Assembly: GCA_963590415.1 (NCBI GenBank)
Contig: CAVAPB010000011.1
Span: 11,016 to 75,015 of the forward strand
From: Fimenecus sp963590415
GTDB taxonomy: Bacteria; Bacillota; Clostridia; Oscillospirales; Acutalibacteraceae
Reading direction: 5' to 3'
Length of the DNA: 64,000 bases
The notes below the pieces were generated by a model that saw nothing but the letters and a program-made list of their open reading frames with translations, searched no databases and was not told where the DNA came from. Each line of letters starts with the position of its first letter. The first letter of the stretch is position 1. This document shows, piece after piece, positions 24,498-34,128 of this stretch. The position numbers and the translations under genes are program-made.

Positions 24498-25478
24498 ATG
24501 TCAAACGGTAAAAAACACGGCGCCTTGAAATACATGGCGATTGTTGCGGGCGCATTTGTTACAACATTTTATGTTTCAGGTGAAATCGCTTATCATTTTG
24601 TTCTTTCACGAAAAGGACTTACAGGTCCGATTTCAGGCGTATTTGTCAACAAGGAAGTTAAAAACATTGCAAGCGACGAATACAGAAACAAGCTTGAAAA
24701 CATCCTCAAGGACGGTGCAAAATGGTTTGAGGAGTTCCCCAAAGAAAAGCTGGAGATTAAAAACAGAGACGGCGATACCCTCCATGCCGATTTAATCAAG
24801 CCGGACAAGGACAGCAATGTGTATGTTTTCTGCATACACGGCTACACCTCCGCTCCGAAGTATATGGGAATTTATGCAAAGAAGTTCCGTGAGCTCGGTT
24901 ATAATGTAATTCTCCCGAGCCTTAGAGGTCATGCGGACAGCGAAGAGGAATTCATTTCAATGGGCTGGAAGGACAGACTTGATGTTGTCGATTGGATAAA
25001 CTATGTTGTTTCCGAACACCCCGACTGTGAAATCGTTCTCCACGGCGTTTCAATGGGTGCGGCTACAACCATGATGACCCTCGGCGAAGAGCTTCCCAAG
25101 AATGTCAAGGCGGCTATTGAAGACTGCGGATATACAAATGTGTGGGATGTCTTGAAGCACAAGATGTCAAAGATGAAAATCCCCGAATTCCCGTTCCTTT
25201 ACAGTGCGAACAACATAAATCAGCTTCGCGAAAAATTCAACTTCAAGGAGGCTTCGTGTACCGAGCAGCTTAAAAAGTGCGTTACTCCCCTGCTGTTTAT
25301 TCACGGCGAAAAGGACGACTTTGTTCCGTACAGTATGCTTGACGGAGTTTACAATGCGGCTGAAAACTGTGAAAAGGAAAAGCTTTCCGTTCCGGACGCT
25401 CCGCATGCCCGTTCGGTATGCGCTCATCCCGAGCTTTATTGGAGCACCGTTACGGCTTTCCTCAAGAAGTATCTTTAA
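24498..25478 (+). CDS. Membrane-anchored alpha/beta hydrolase
   Basis: The 326-aa protein starts with a hydrophobic segment (YMAIVAGAFVTTFYVSGEIAYHFVL) that should act as an uncleaved signal anchor, placing the enzyme outside. The alpha/beta hydrolase core has the oxyanion region CIHGYTSAPKYMG, nucleophile elbow HGVSMGAAT with Ser, Asp in HGEKDDFVPY and His in APHARSV, the full triad. This layout matches BAAT/YqkD-like serine hydrolases; the substrate (ester, amide or peptide) is not evident. The ATG at 24498 has AAAGGAG upstream. Monocistronic, with promoter and terminator. Confidence 0.87.
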   Translation: MSNGKKHGALKYMAIVAGAFVTTFYVSGEIAYHFVLSRKGLTGPISGVFVNKEVKNIASDEYRNKLENILKDGAKWFEEFPKEKLEIKNRDGDTLHADLIKPDKDSNVYVFCIHGYTSAPKYMGIYAKKFRELGYNVILPSLRGHADSEEEFISMGWKDRLDVVDWINYVVSEHPDCEIVLHGVSMGAATTMMTLGEELPKNVKAAIEDCGYTNVWDVLKHKMSKMKIPEFPFLYSANNINQLREKFNFKEASCTEQLKKCVTPLLFIHGEKDDFVPYSMLDGVYNAAENCEKEKLSVPDAPHARSVCAHPELYWSTVTAFLKKYL

Positions 25479-25496
25479 TATCATAAAATACAACAG

Positions 25497-25522
25497 AGCA
25501 CGGAGCAATCCGTGCTTTTTCT
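25497..25522 (+). terminator. Terminator of the alpha/beta hydrolase gene
   Basis: Arms AGCACGGA/TCCGTGCT with GCAA loop, followed by a T-rich tract. Confidence 0.85.
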
Positions 25523-25611
25523 TTTGTCATAAACCGTACAACTTCCGAATATAAATTTATCGAAAAACAAATTCAAATCTTCAAAACAGAGGATCTTAGG
25601 AGGTACTGTTA

Positions 25612-27090
25612 ATGGCAGAGAGAAGTATATATGCCGATATAGCGAACAGAACAAACGGGGATATTTATATCGGCGTAGTCGGTCCCGTAAGGACGGGTAA
25701 ATCGACCTTTATAAAGAAATTTATGGACACCCTTGTTATTCCGAATATAGAAGATCCGGCTATACACGACCGTGCCACCGACGAGCTTCCGCAATCTGCC
25801 GCCGGAAGAACCATTATGACAACAGAGCCGAAGTTTATCCCCGAGAGCGCTGTTGAAATCACGCTTCCCGACAATGCTTCTCTTAAAGTCAGAATGATTG
25901 ACTGCGTCGGATATATCGTTCCGAGCTCACTCGGATACATTGAGGGCGACAACCCGAGAATGGTGAACACGCCTTGGTACGACCACGAAATCCCGTTCAA
26001 TATGGCGGCTGAAATCGGCACGCAAAAGGTCATTAACGAGCACTCGACGATAGGTCTTGTAATCACGACGGACGGCAGTATTTCCGATATACCGAGGGAG
26101 GAATACGAGCAGGCTGAGGAGCGTGTGGTAGATGAATTAAAGGAGCTTAACAAGCCGTTTATCGTACTTCTCAACTGCACATATCCGAAAAGCGAAAGCG
26201 CAACCGCAACGGCGGCAAGACTTACCGAAAAATACCGTGTGCCCGTCATTCCCGTAAACTGCCTTGAGCTTGACGAAAGCGAAATCAAAGAAATTCTCAC
26301 ACAGGTGCTTTTTGAATTTCCTATCAAGGAGATAAGTATCGATTTTCCGTCGTGGCTTATTTCACTGCCGCACGATCATTGGTTACGGCAGAGCGTTACC
26401 GGAGTTGTCGCAAAGGCTACTGAAAATCTTACTCTCGTGCGTGATGTCGGCTTGCTTACAAGCGAATTGAAGCAATGCGAGTATATCACCGACGCCTCGG
26501 TTTCACGCATGAACCTCGGTGACGGCAGTGCGTTTGTCGATGTGAGAATGAGCAACGACCTGTTCTATAAAATCATTGCGGAATACACGGGGCTTGAAAT
26601 AAACGGCGAATATGAGCTGATGAAATGTATGTGCGAGCTCAGCCGCACAAAAAAGGAATACGACAAAATCAAAAACGCTCTTGACGAGGTGGAAAACACG
26701 GGCTACGGAATTATAATGCCCGACATTGACGAGCTGAAGCTGCAAGAGCCGGAAATTATAAAACAGGGCGGAAGATACGGCGTAAGGCTTTCGGCATCGG
26801 CACCGTCAATTCATATGATAAAGGCAAACATTCAGACCGAGGTCGCACCGATTGTCGGAACGGAAAGTCAGTCGGAGGAGCTTGTGAAATATCTGCTTGC
26901 GGGATTTGAAGAGGAACCGACAAAGATATGGGAGTCAAACATTTTCGGGAAATCGCTTAACGACCTTGTAAACGAGGGGCTTCGAAGCAAGCTGTTTCAT
27001 ATGCCGAACGAGGCGAGAATGAAAATGCAAGAAACTCTTGAGAAGGTTATTAACGAGGGTTGCAACGGTTTGATTTGTATAATTTTGTAA
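25612..27090 (+). CDS. spoIVA: Stage IV sporulation protein A (spore coat ATPase)
   Basis: The 492-aa length and sequence match SpoIVA: IYADIANRTNGDIYIGVVGPVRTGKSTF is cut here as GDIYIGVVGPVRTGKSTFIK (Walker A), DRATDELPQSAAGRTIMTTE follows, and MIDCVGYIVP is the Walker B/sensor region. SpoIVA hydrolyses ATP to polymerise into the basement layer of the spore coat on the forespore surface. The gene shows the organism can sporulate. It is monocistronic with an AGGAGG site; I could not pick a convincing sigma-E promoter by eye. A terminator hairpin follows at 27096-27120. Confidence 0.95.
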   Translation: MAERSIYADIANRTNGDIYIGVVGPVRTGKSTFIKKFMDTLVIPNIEDPAIHDRATDELPQSAAGRTIMTTEPKFIPESAVEITLPDNASLKVRMIDCVGYIVPSSLGYIEGDNPRMVNTPWYDHEIPFNMAAEIGTQKVINEHSTIGLVITTDGSISDIPREEYEQAEERVVDELKELNKPFIVLLNCTYPKSESATATAARLTEKYRVPVIPVNCLELDESEIKEILTQVLFEFPIKEISIDFPSWLISLPHDHWLRQSVTGVVAKATENLTLVRDVGLLTSELKQCEYITDASVSRMNLGDGSAFVDVRMSNDLFYKIIAEYTGLEINGEYELMKCMCELSRTKKEYDKIKNALDEVENTGYGIIMPDIDELKLQEPEIIKQGGRYGVRLSASAPSIHMIKANIQTEVAPIVGTESQSEELVKYLLAGFEEEPTKIWESNIFGKSLNDLVNEGLRSKLFHMPNEARMKMQETLEKVINEGCNGLICIIL

Positions 27091-27095
27091 AATTT

Positions 27096-27120
27096 AAGCG
27101 AGTGATTTTTTCACTCGCTT
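27096..27120 (+). terminator. Terminator of spoIVA
   Basis: AAGCGAGTGA and TCACTCGCTT arms around TTTTT. Confidence 0.7.
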
Positions 27121-27184
27121 ATCTGCATATTATATAAAGAAACGGGAATACTGTTCTCAAAGCAATATAAGGAGTTGAGAAAAA

Positions 27185-27397
27185 ATGCTTGATAAAATCG
27201 CTTTGATTATTCTCGTTATCGGCGGTATAAACTGGGGCTCAATCGGCTTGTTTCAGTTTGACATAGTAAGCTGGATATGCGGCGGTCAGGATGCAATTCT
27301 CGCAAGAATTATCTATACGCTTGTCGCACTCTCGGCAATCTGGTGCATATCGCTTTTGTTCAGGGAAAACGAAATTGTCGCAACCAATGAAGAATAA
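27185..27397 (+). CDS. DUF378 family small membrane protein
   Basis: A 70-aa protein with two membrane helices: KIALIILVIGGINWGSIGLFQF and ARIIYTLVALSAIWCISLLF. The GGINWGxxGLF motif and the length are those of DUF378 (YuzA-like) proteins, whose function is unknown. It stands alone between spoIVA and a convergent gene and ends at a bidirectional terminator. Confidence 0.88.
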   Translation: MLDKIALIILVIGGINWGSIGLFQFDIVSWICGGQDAILARIIYTLVALSAIWCISLLFRENEIVATNEE

Positions 27398-27412
27398 CCC
27401 CGTATGCGCAAA

Positions 27413-27442
27413 AAAGACACCGTCTGAGCGACGGTGTCTTTC
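27413..27442. terminator. Bidirectional terminator between convergent genes
   Basis: Arms AAAGACACCGTC/GACGGTGTCTTT with A run before and T run after. Confidence 0.85.
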
Positions 27443-27468
27443 GTTATATTATCTTATAAATGAACTGA

Positions 27469-29601
27469 TCAAACCGGCTGACTTGCAATCTTTTCAAGGA
27501 TAGCCTTTGCGTCAACGATTGAAACTGTACCGTCATCATTCATATCTGCAAGATATTTCTGATAATCGTTAAGCGTTTCAAGGTCAACAAGGTATCTGAG
27601 AGTGAGCTTAGCGTCAACGAGCGATACCTTCGTGCTCATATCAACATCGCCCTTTTCGTAATTTGCATACTTAATATTCTTAGCTGTAGAGTCCATATGG
27701 GAAAGGAAGTGATAGCTGATTATTGCTGATGATTCTGCTTCACAATCATATGAAAGATTAACTCTTTCAATTTCGCCTGTGCCGTACACATTATCGGATG
27801 TAGCGCCTACGAACTTAACTGTGCAGGTAATTCCCGAATATATAAGTGAAGAACTCATAAACAAGCCGTCAATAGCTTCAACAGACAATCCCAATTTATC
27901 AATTGCCGAAAGCTTGAGAGCTTCAACAAACTGCTCGTTTGTTACATAGTCGTTTGTGAGATGTGAAAGAGCCTTGTAACCGTTTTCAGCATCCTGGTCT
28001 TCGAGTGTGAACGTAATTGAGCCTGTTTCATCATCAAACGATGCATCCTCAATATCAAACACATCAAGCTCTGTTGCTTTAACAGCATATCTTTCGTCAA
28101 GCTTGTCTGTTGCAGTTGTAGCAACCGGAACATTTGCCGAAGTAGCACCGATAGCAAGCTGCTCTTTTGCTGACGTACCCATTGTGTTGGCAAGAAGTCC
28201 GCCAACAGTTGTCAAAGCACTGTTTAATTTTTCGTCAAAGCTATTAAGCTTTTCATCCGTGTTATCAACATACATACAAGCCGGATCGTCAACATAGCCG
28301 CACTTACAATCGACGCTTCTGCAAGCACCGCCCTGATCGCAGGGATGAGTTGAAGTACATCCTGTACCTGTCGGGCAGCATGTGCAACAGCCTGCAACAT
28401 CTTTACATGTGCACTCCCATACCTGATGAGGATTGTCAGCCGTACAAACATCAGTGGCATCTTCTCCGGTATCGTTCTTGCACTGCCATTTATCTGTTCT
28501 GATATGTGTGCCCATATTTTCATCGACGCTTACTGTAATCTTATCAACAGCTCTCAAAACAACGCCTAAAACCATTCCCATAGTAGAATCGGGCGTAAAT
28601 TGACCTGCGCTTGAGATGGAAAAAGTATAATCAGACATTGTACCGTCATCATTCGGCACCTGTTCAAACCGGCTGTTTCTTGCATAATCATATCCTGCTT
28701 TAGCAGCAACCATATTAGCTGTACCGGCATTAACCTTTTCAGCAAGTTCTGCAAGATCAAAATCGGAGCCTTCATTAAAATAATCAAATGTGCTGTATTC
28801 TGATGATACATCCATTGCGAATTCAACGCTCATCGGTTCCGGATTGATGTAAGAAAGCGAAGCACTTCCGTTAATGCTGTATGTATATGTAAGCTTGGTA
28901 ATCTGGTTTGATGAGTTAATTGCAACCTTAATTTTGATATTAGTTAAAGAAAGAGAAAAGCTTTCAAAATCAAGTCCGGTGTCATGCTTAGCCGCACTGT
29001 TTACGATAACATCGTCGAGACCTGTAACACGGGGATAGTTATCCGTAATCTCGGGAAGAACGGAGTCTTCAACCTTTTCATCAGCAACAATATCAACATC
29101 TTTATAGTTAAGAATATATGTTTTTCCTTTATTTTCTGTTGTAACATTTTCGACATCATCCGCGCTAAGCTTTGTAGCTATTAAAACATCTCTGCCGAGA
29201 GTCAGCGAAGCATCTGAATTTTTTTTCACTTTTGCGCTAACAGCATCAACTCCGACAAGGTTCTTAAGAATTTTGTCAAAATTATAAGTACCGTCAGTGC
29301 AGTAAGGCTCTGCAGAATATTCCGGATACTTTGCAGCCATAATTGAATTCATCGTATTAGTTGTCTCGTCGCTGTCAAAAGAAACTGAAGGACTAACTGT
29401 TTTTAACAGATAATAACCAGGCAAATGGTGTGTTGTTCCGTCAGCATTATTCGCATCAGCAACAAATGTTGTGTGTTCGTTGATCTTCTCAACGAGATCC
29501 TCTGTAGACAAATCCGCAGCAAATGCAACGAATGCCACAGTGATACTCGAAATGAGCATTGCCATTGCAAGAAGAATCGATAAGATCTTTTTCATTTTCA
29601 A
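27469..29601 (-). CDS. Secreted Cys-rich protein with C-terminal dockerin-like module
   Basis: The 710-aa protein has a signal peptide (KKILSILLAMAMLISSITVA...FAAD). Most of the mature part is unrecognised, with beta-rich segments (SLSLTNIKIKVAINSSNQIT). Residues ~385-455 are Cys-rich (about 17 Cys: WECTC, GCCTCC, CKCGY), unusual for a clostridial protein. The last ~60 residues resemble a type I dockerin: two Ca-binding repeats (DVDMSTKVSLVDAKLTLRYL; DMNDDGTVSIVDAKAILEKI), the first with a weaker loop. Dockerins plug into cohesins of cellulosomes or surface scaffolds; stand-alone uses also exist. No catalytic domain was identified, so it may be structural or adhesive. Monocistronic with its own promoter. 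Confidence 0.75.
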   Translation of the reverse strand: MKMKKILSILLAMAMLISSITVAFVAFAADLSTEDLVEKINEHTTFVADANNADGTTHHLPGYYLLKTVSPSVSFDSDETTNTMNSIMAAKYPEYSAEPYCTDGTYNFDKILKNLVGVDAVSAKVKKNSDASLTLGRDVLIATKLSADDVENVTTENKGKTYILNYKDVDIVADEKVEDSVLPEITDNYPRVTGLDDVIVNSAAKHDTGLDFESFSLSLTNIKIKVAINSSNQITKLTYTYSINGSASLSYINPEPMSVEFAMDVSSEYSTFDYFNEGSDFDLAELAEKVNAGTANMVAAKAGYDYARNSRFEQVPNDDGTMSDYTFSISSAGQFTPDSTMGMVLGVVLRAVDKITVSVDENMGTHIRTDKWQCKNDTGEDATDVCTADNPHQVWECTCKDVAGCCTCCPTGTGCTSTHPCDQGGACRSVDCKCGYVDDPACMYVDNTDEKLNSFDEKLNSALTTVGGLLANTMGTSAKEQLAIGATSANVPVATTATDKLDERYAVKATELDVFDIEDASFDDETGSITFTLEDQDAENGYKALSHLTNDYVTNEQFVEALKLSAIDKLGLSVEAIDGLFMSSSLIYSGITCTVKFVGATSDNVYGTGEIERVNLSYDCEAESSAIISYHFLSHMDSTAKNIKYANYEKGDVDMSTKVSLVDAKLTLRYLVDLETLNDYQKYLADMNDDGTVSIVDAKAILEKIASQPV

Positions 29602-29675
29602 AAGCTCCTTATAAGAAATTGTATTTTCACCCGTCTCGGGGCATAAGCCCCTTATGGTGCATAATTACATTTCAT

Positions 29676-29704
29676 ATAATATCACAAGAGATTTGTTTTT
29701 GCAA
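29676..29704 (-). promoter_or_regulatory. Sigma-A promoter of the dockerin-like protein gene
   Basis: Reverse-strand TTGCAA (29699-29704) and TATTAT (29676-29681), 17-base spacer. The leader has a GGGGC/GCCCC hairpin at 29638-29651. Confidence 0.65.
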
Positions 29705-29806
29705 TAAGATTGTCAAAAATTTTTGATGAAAACCGATATTTTTATCGGATTACACAACAGAACCCGTACCTTATTTATCAGCATTGCACAAAACGGGGTA
29801 TTTTGT

Positions 29807-29835
29807 TTGAAAATTACGGAAAACTGTGATATAGT
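29807..29835 (+). promoter_or_regulatory. Sigma-A promoter of the ABC-F gene
   Basis: TTGAAA (29807-29812) and TATAGT (29830-29835), 17-base spacer, 40 bases before the ATG. Confidence 0.65.
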
Positions 29836-29875
29836 ATTCAGAGCCTATTATTACATTATATATAACGGAGAAATT

Positions 29876-31771
29876 ATGTTAGTTACGCTTACGGATGTTT
29901 CGAAGGGCTTCCTTGACGAAACGGTACTCGAAAAAATAAATATGTCTGTAAACGAGGGCGACAAGGTCGGTCTTATGGGTGTCAACGGTGCCGGCAAGAC
30001 GACGCTTCTCAACATTATCGCGGGCGTCCTCCCCTGCGACGAGGGAACGGTATCGAAAAAGAACGGTCTTGAAATCGGCTACCTCAGGCAAAACGAGGCG
30101 CTCGACGACGGCAACACGCTCGAAGAGGAAATCAAATCCGCTCTCGAACGCACATACACCGTTCGCAAACTTATGGCGGAAATATCGGAAAAGCTGTCCT
30201 CGGCAAGCCCCGAAAGCGAAGAATATAAAAGGCTTGAAAGCGAATATGCCGTTCTTGACAACGAATACACGGCACTTGACGGCTACACCGCCGACACAAG
30301 GATAAACAGAGTGCTGACAGGTCTCGGCTTCGGCAATTTTGACCTTAAAATGAAAACCTCTGCCCTCTCGGGCGGCGAAAAGATGCGCTTTGCAATGGCG
30401 AAAATTCTGCTTCGCAACCCCGAGCTGCTTATCCTCGACGAGCCGACAAACCATCTTGATTTTTCAATGCTCGCATGGCTCGAAGATTATATAAAATCGT
30501 ATAAGGGTGCGGTTCTGACCGTATCGCACGACAGATATTTCCTCGACAGCGTTGTGTCGGGCATATATGAAATCGAACAGAAAACTCTGTATAAGTACAA
30601 GGGCGGATATTCCTCGTTTATAAAGCAAAAGGAAGAGCGCCTGCGTGTGCTCGAAAAGGAATACGACAAGCAACAGGAAGAGCTTGCCGCCATGCGGGAT
30701 TATGTCAACCGAAATCTCGCCCGTTCAAGCAGTTCAAACAGCGTCGGTTCAAGGGTCAAGGCGCTTGAAAAGATGGAAATCAGACAAAAGCCCAACCCGA
30801 GGCCCAAGGACATACATTTCAAATTCGATTATGACATTGAACCGCACAAGGTCGTGCTGACCGTCAAGGATATGGGCGTGCATGTCGGCGACAGGGTAAC
30901 GGGCAAGCAGCTGTACGACAATATCTCTTTGGAGGTCCTCTGCGGCGACAAAATAGCGCTAGTCGGCAAAAACGGCGTGGGAAAATCGTCGTTTCTGAAA
31001 GCCGTTATGAAACGAATCAGCTGTTCGGGCACGGCGCGTTTCGGCGGAAATGTCAAGGTTGCGTATTTCGACCAGGAGCTTCGGGACCTCGATTTGAACG
31101 ACACGGTTATCGAGGCGGTGCACAAGCAATTCCCGACCAAAACGGATTTTGAAATCCGCAGTGCTCTGGGCAGGCTCTTGATTGAGGACGAGGCGGTTTT
31201 CAAGCGGGTGCGCGATCTCTCGGGCGCAAACAGAGCAAAGGTACAGTTCTGTATTATAATGTTTAAGCGTGCGAATGTGCTCATACTCGACGAGCCGACG
31301 AACCATCTCGATTACATTGCGAAAGAGGCGCTTGACGATGCGCTCAAGCAGTTCACGGGAACGCTGATTACCGTTTCGCACGACAGGTATTTTCTCAACA
31401 GCGTGCCGACAAAGATAATCGAAATGTTCCCCGACGGGCTGAAAATATATAACGGAAAATACGATTATTACCTTGAACACCGTGAGGCGCCGCAGCATCA
31501 AATCAAAGAAAAGCAGGACTCGGAGCAGAAAGCGGCATATCTCAGTTCAAAACTCAACAAAGCCGACGAACGCAAACGCAGGGCAAAAATCAATGCGCTT
31601 TCAAAGGAAATTGAGGCGCTTGAAAGTGAAATCGAAGAGTTGAAAGAGCGCTCCGCAACGGAGGAAATCGTGACCGACTATGTAAAGCTCGGCGAAGTCC
31701 TCGAAGAAATCAAACAAAAAGAAACCGCCCTCGAGCAAAAAGAAACCGAATGGCTCGAATTGGCGGAATGA
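29876..31771 (+). CDS. ABC-F family ATPase (ribosome-associated)
   Basis: A 631-aa protein with two ABC domains in one chain and no membrane segment, the ABC-F layout. Domain 1 has GVNGAGKTTLL, LSGGEKMRFAMA and LLILDEPTNHLD; domain 2 has GKNGVGKSSFL and VLILDEPTNHLD, but its signature reads LSGANRAKVQF rather than LSGGE. The inter-domain linker (residues ~240-320) and the C-terminal coiled coil (from ~540) are charged helices. ABC-F proteins bind the ribosomal E site and ease stalls or protect from antibiotics; which subtype cannot be told. The ATG at 29876 follows CGGAG; the frame extends 51 codons upstream but across the promoter. Confidence 0.9.
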   Translation: MLVTLTDVSKGFLDETVLEKINMSVNEGDKVGLMGVNGAGKTTLLNIIAGVLPCDEGTVSKKNGLEIGYLRQNEALDDGNTLEEEIKSALERTYTVRKLMAEISEKLSSASPESEEYKRLESEYAVLDNEYTALDGYTADTRINRVLTGLGFGNFDLKMKTSALSGGEKMRFAMAKILLRNPELLILDEPTNHLDFSMLAWLEDYIKSYKGAVLTVSHDRYFLDSVVSGIYEIEQKTLYKYKGGYSSFIKQKEERLRVLEKEYDKQQEELAAMRDYVNRNLARSSSSNSVGSRVKALEKMEIRQKPNPRPKDIHFKFDYDIEPHKVVLTVKDMGVHVGDRVTGKQLYDNISLEVLCGDKIALVGKNGVGKSSFLKAVMKRISCSGTARFGGNVKVAYFDQELRDLDLNDTVIEAVHKQFPTKTDFEIRSALGRLLIEDEAVFKRVRDLSGANRAKVQFCIIMFKRANVLILDEPTNHLDYIAKEALDDALKQFTGTLITVSHDRYFLNSVPTKIIEMFPDGLKIYNGKYDYYLEHREAPQHQIKEKQDSEQKAAYLSSKLNKADERKRRAKINALSKEIEALESEIEELKERSATEEIVTDYVKLGEVLEEIKQKETALEQKETEWLELAE

Positions 31772-31778
31772 AGGAACG

Positions 31779-31811
31779 AACGCCTAAGTTGTACAACTTA
31801 GGCGTTTGTTT
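31779..31811. terminator. Terminator between ABC-F gene and T7SS locus
   Basis: Arms AACGCCTAAGTT/AACTTAGGCGTT around a short loop, usable by both converging transcripts. Confidence 0.8.
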
Positions 31812-31818
31812 TAGTTAA

Positions 31819-32883
31819 TCATTTAGCAGAAATTTGTTCCATTGATTTGTTTACATCGTTAAAAAAGTCGATTGTTCTGCTTTCAACATCTTCAGCAATA
31901 ATTTCAGGGAAATTTTTGTTTGCATATGAAACACACCAATTACCTGCTCTTTCTATCCACTTAACAAGTCCATCTGTCAAAATTTCTTGAGAAATAGCAA
32001 AATAGAAATAATTTCTCATTTGTAATTCCAAAGCTAAAAAGAAAAAGATATTTGCATTAAGTTTTTCTTTTCCCAATATATATGTTCCGATTCTCATTGA
32101 TAATTCATAATTTTTCATTGATGATAATAAAAGCATCATTTCATACAAGCAGTCAGTTCTGTCAAACTTTTCTCCCAAAAGCAAGATTATATTTACCGCT
32201 TTTGTATAATCTTTTTTTTCCATATAGCACTTATATTTTTTCTCTAAAGTGTATTGTGGTATAACCTTTAAGAATTCCTTATTATTAAGGAATTTATCTA
32301 ACTCCTCAACGCCGTTTTTCTGTTCATATATCTCTATCTTATCAATTAGATATGCGGGATTGTGCGAAAAATCATTTTCAAGAAACTTTATGTATTTTTC
32401 AGCACTATCGGTTTGGCCGTTTGCCAACGCACATACAATTTGAATATGATGGCCATTGTATTTATTAGGATATTTTGATACTAACATTTTAGCAATTTTC
32501 TTTGCATTCAAAGGCATATTATGTCTAATGGAAAACAGCGCATATTCCACATTTGATTTTATTATTTCTTTATCATTATTAGATATTTTAATTGCTCGCC
32601 TGTAATGTTTTTCGGACAGCTCAATATTGCCGGCAGCTTCTTCCGACTTTCCTAATATCATTAAAAGCCCTGCATTCTCATATCCTTTTAGTATTGCATT
32701 TCGAAAACATTCCCCGGCAAGTTGCTGCTGATTTAATCTAACTGCACAAATTCCTATATAATAATCAATTTCTCCGTTTTCGTTGTCTTCATGCAATAAT
32801 TCGTTCAGCTCTTTCAACGCTGTTGGAATTTCATATGCTTCTATTAATTTCCTGATTCTCTCAAAAATAACTTTATCACTCAT
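31819..32883 (-). CDS. TPR-repeat protein at the end of the T7SS operon
   Basis: The 354-aa protein is all-helical with several tetratricopeptide units: DYYIGICAVRLNQQQLAGEC, LLMILGKSEEAAGNIELSEK and YKCYMEKKDYTKAVNIILLL are recognisable. No signal peptide or membrane helix, so cytosolic. TPR proteins hold partners; next to candidate secreted proteins this one may be a chaperone or assembly factor. Base composition is clearly more AT-rich than that of the genes outside the locus, like its neighbours up to 35586. GGAGAG precedes the start; 22 bases separate it from the upstream gene. Confidence 0.75.
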   Translation of the reverse strand: MSDKVIFERIRKLIEAYEIPTALKELNELLHEDNENGEIDYYIGICAVRLNQQQLAGECFRNAILKGYENAGLLMILGKSEEAAGNIELSEKHYRRAIKISNNDKEIIKSNVEYALFSIRHNMPLNAKKIAKMLVSKYPNKYNGHHIQIVCALANGQTDSAEKYIKFLENDFSHNPAYLIDKIEIYEQKNGVEELDKFLNNKEFLKVIPQYTLEKKYKCYMEKKDYTKAVNIILLLGEKFDRTDCLYEMMLLLSSMKNYELSMRIGTYILGKEKLNANIFFFLALELQMRNYFYFAISQEILTDGLVKWIERAGNWCVSYANKNFPEIIAEDVESRTIDFFNDVNKSMEQISAK

Positions 32884-32905
32884 TATTTTCTCTCCTATAA
32901 AAGAA

Positions 32906-34093
32906 TTATGATTCGCCTATCCAATCTAATACATCATCTGCCCAGTTCTCTACATTATCTATTGCCTTATTGGTAATTTTAATTAATGGTGCATTTCCAG
33001 ATATAAAGTCCAACATAGTATCTGTTGCTCCATCTATATCATTATCGAAAGCGTCCCAAACATAGCGTGTTGCCTTTTCGCCTGTCGAAATTGCTTTTGA
33101 TATAATATTTACTTTATCGACATTATTTAATGTTTTTTCACTTATATCGCTAAGGCCAAAGTTTGTATCAAACAAAAAGTCTTTGGCACTTTTTGTAGCC
33201 TTTCCAGTGACATTTTTCAAATCTTGTGGCGATTTAAAAAGATCTGCAACACTATTCACCAAGCCAGCAGTTTCAGCAATTGTATCAACCGAATTCAAGG
33301 CGTTTACTATTGCGCTTTCAGAATCAACACCCATAAGTTCCAAACCTCCACTAATTCCCTCTTTATCTGCATGTCGCTCCGCTTCTTCCAAATATTTTTC
33401 TTTATCATCATCTGACCCTGTTGAATACAATGCTAAATTCCATAATGACGGTACATCACTTATACAAATAGTAAATAGGTCATCAACTGCATTCCACGCT
33501 GATATTACACCCTTAATAGGATGTCCTGTTTTGAAATAAACATATACTTTTCCGATGTTACCTATTGCCGAAGCCAAATTTCCAACAGCACTTTTCAACT
33601 TATCTTTGGTTAACTCTTTTTTTGCCCAATCCAACGCATCTAAATACCCGTTGTATATTGATGTACGATAAGTAACTAAATTATCGTTTATGTCTTTTAG
33701 TGCTGTATTTATCTCTGTTGAAGACAATATTTCAAAATTAGGTCCTATACATAAAATCAATTGAGACAGTTTTTGATTGTAAACACTTTGTGTTAAGCAA
33801 ATCTGTTGAAATCTACCATCTCCCACTGCATAATTCGTATCGCAATTTGAAACATCTTCAAAGATTTCCTTTAGTTGATTATGAGTTATGTTGTATATAT
33901 CAAGAACTTTTTTTTGATATTCTTTGACATTAGACATATCGTCTTCCAGACCAATAACGTCAACGACCTTAAGTATTCTTCCTACTAAATCCATAACTCC
34001 ATCTATAATTTTATCAAAAAAGCCATTAGTGGATACTTTGTCTATTTGCGTCTCAAGTCTATTATATGTTTCAATTGTAAAATCTCTAATCAT
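32906..34093 (-). CDS. Putative T7SS substrate, 395 aa, unknown family
   Basis: I do not recognise this protein. It is almost wholly helical, starts with a helical domain of about 160 residues (ETYNRLETQIDKVS, MSNVKEYQKKVLDIYNITHN) and then has small-residue-rich amphipathic helices (AVGNLASAIGNIGKVYVYF, ALNSVDTIAETAGLVNSVAD). No signal peptide. An N-terminal helical domain followed by a hydrophobic-amphipathic C-terminal part is like LXG-type T7SS toxins, but no LXG motif and no known toxin domain is seen. Its place downstream of the WXG100 and small helical genes suggests a substrate. AT-rich like its neighbours. Confidence 0.55.
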   Translation of the reverse strand: MIRDFTIETYNRLETQIDKVSTNGFFDKIIDGVMDLVGRILKVVDVIGLEDDMSNVKEYQKKVLDIYNITHNQLKEIFEDVSNCDTNYAVGDGRFQQICLTQSVYNQKLSQLILCIGPNFEILSSTEINTALKDINDNLVTYRTSIYNGYLDALDWAKKELTKDKLKSAVGNLASAIGNIGKVYVYFKTGHPIKGVISAWNAVDDLFTICISDVPSLWNLALYSTGSDDDKEKYLEEAERHADKEGISGGLELMGVDSESAIVNALNSVDTIAETAGLVNSVADLFKSPQDLKNVTGKATKSAKDFLFDTNFGLSDISEKTLNNVDKVNIISKAISTGEKATRYVWDAFDNDIDGATDTMLDFISGNAPLIKITNKAIDNVENWADDVLDWIGES

Positions 34094-34128
34094 TGCTTAT
34101 TTCACCTCAGTGTAAAAATATTTAATAT

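Noticed and set aside
29879..30454. Reverse open frame of 191 codons within the ABC-F gene
   Set aside because: Antisense shadow of a clear ABC-F coding sequence.
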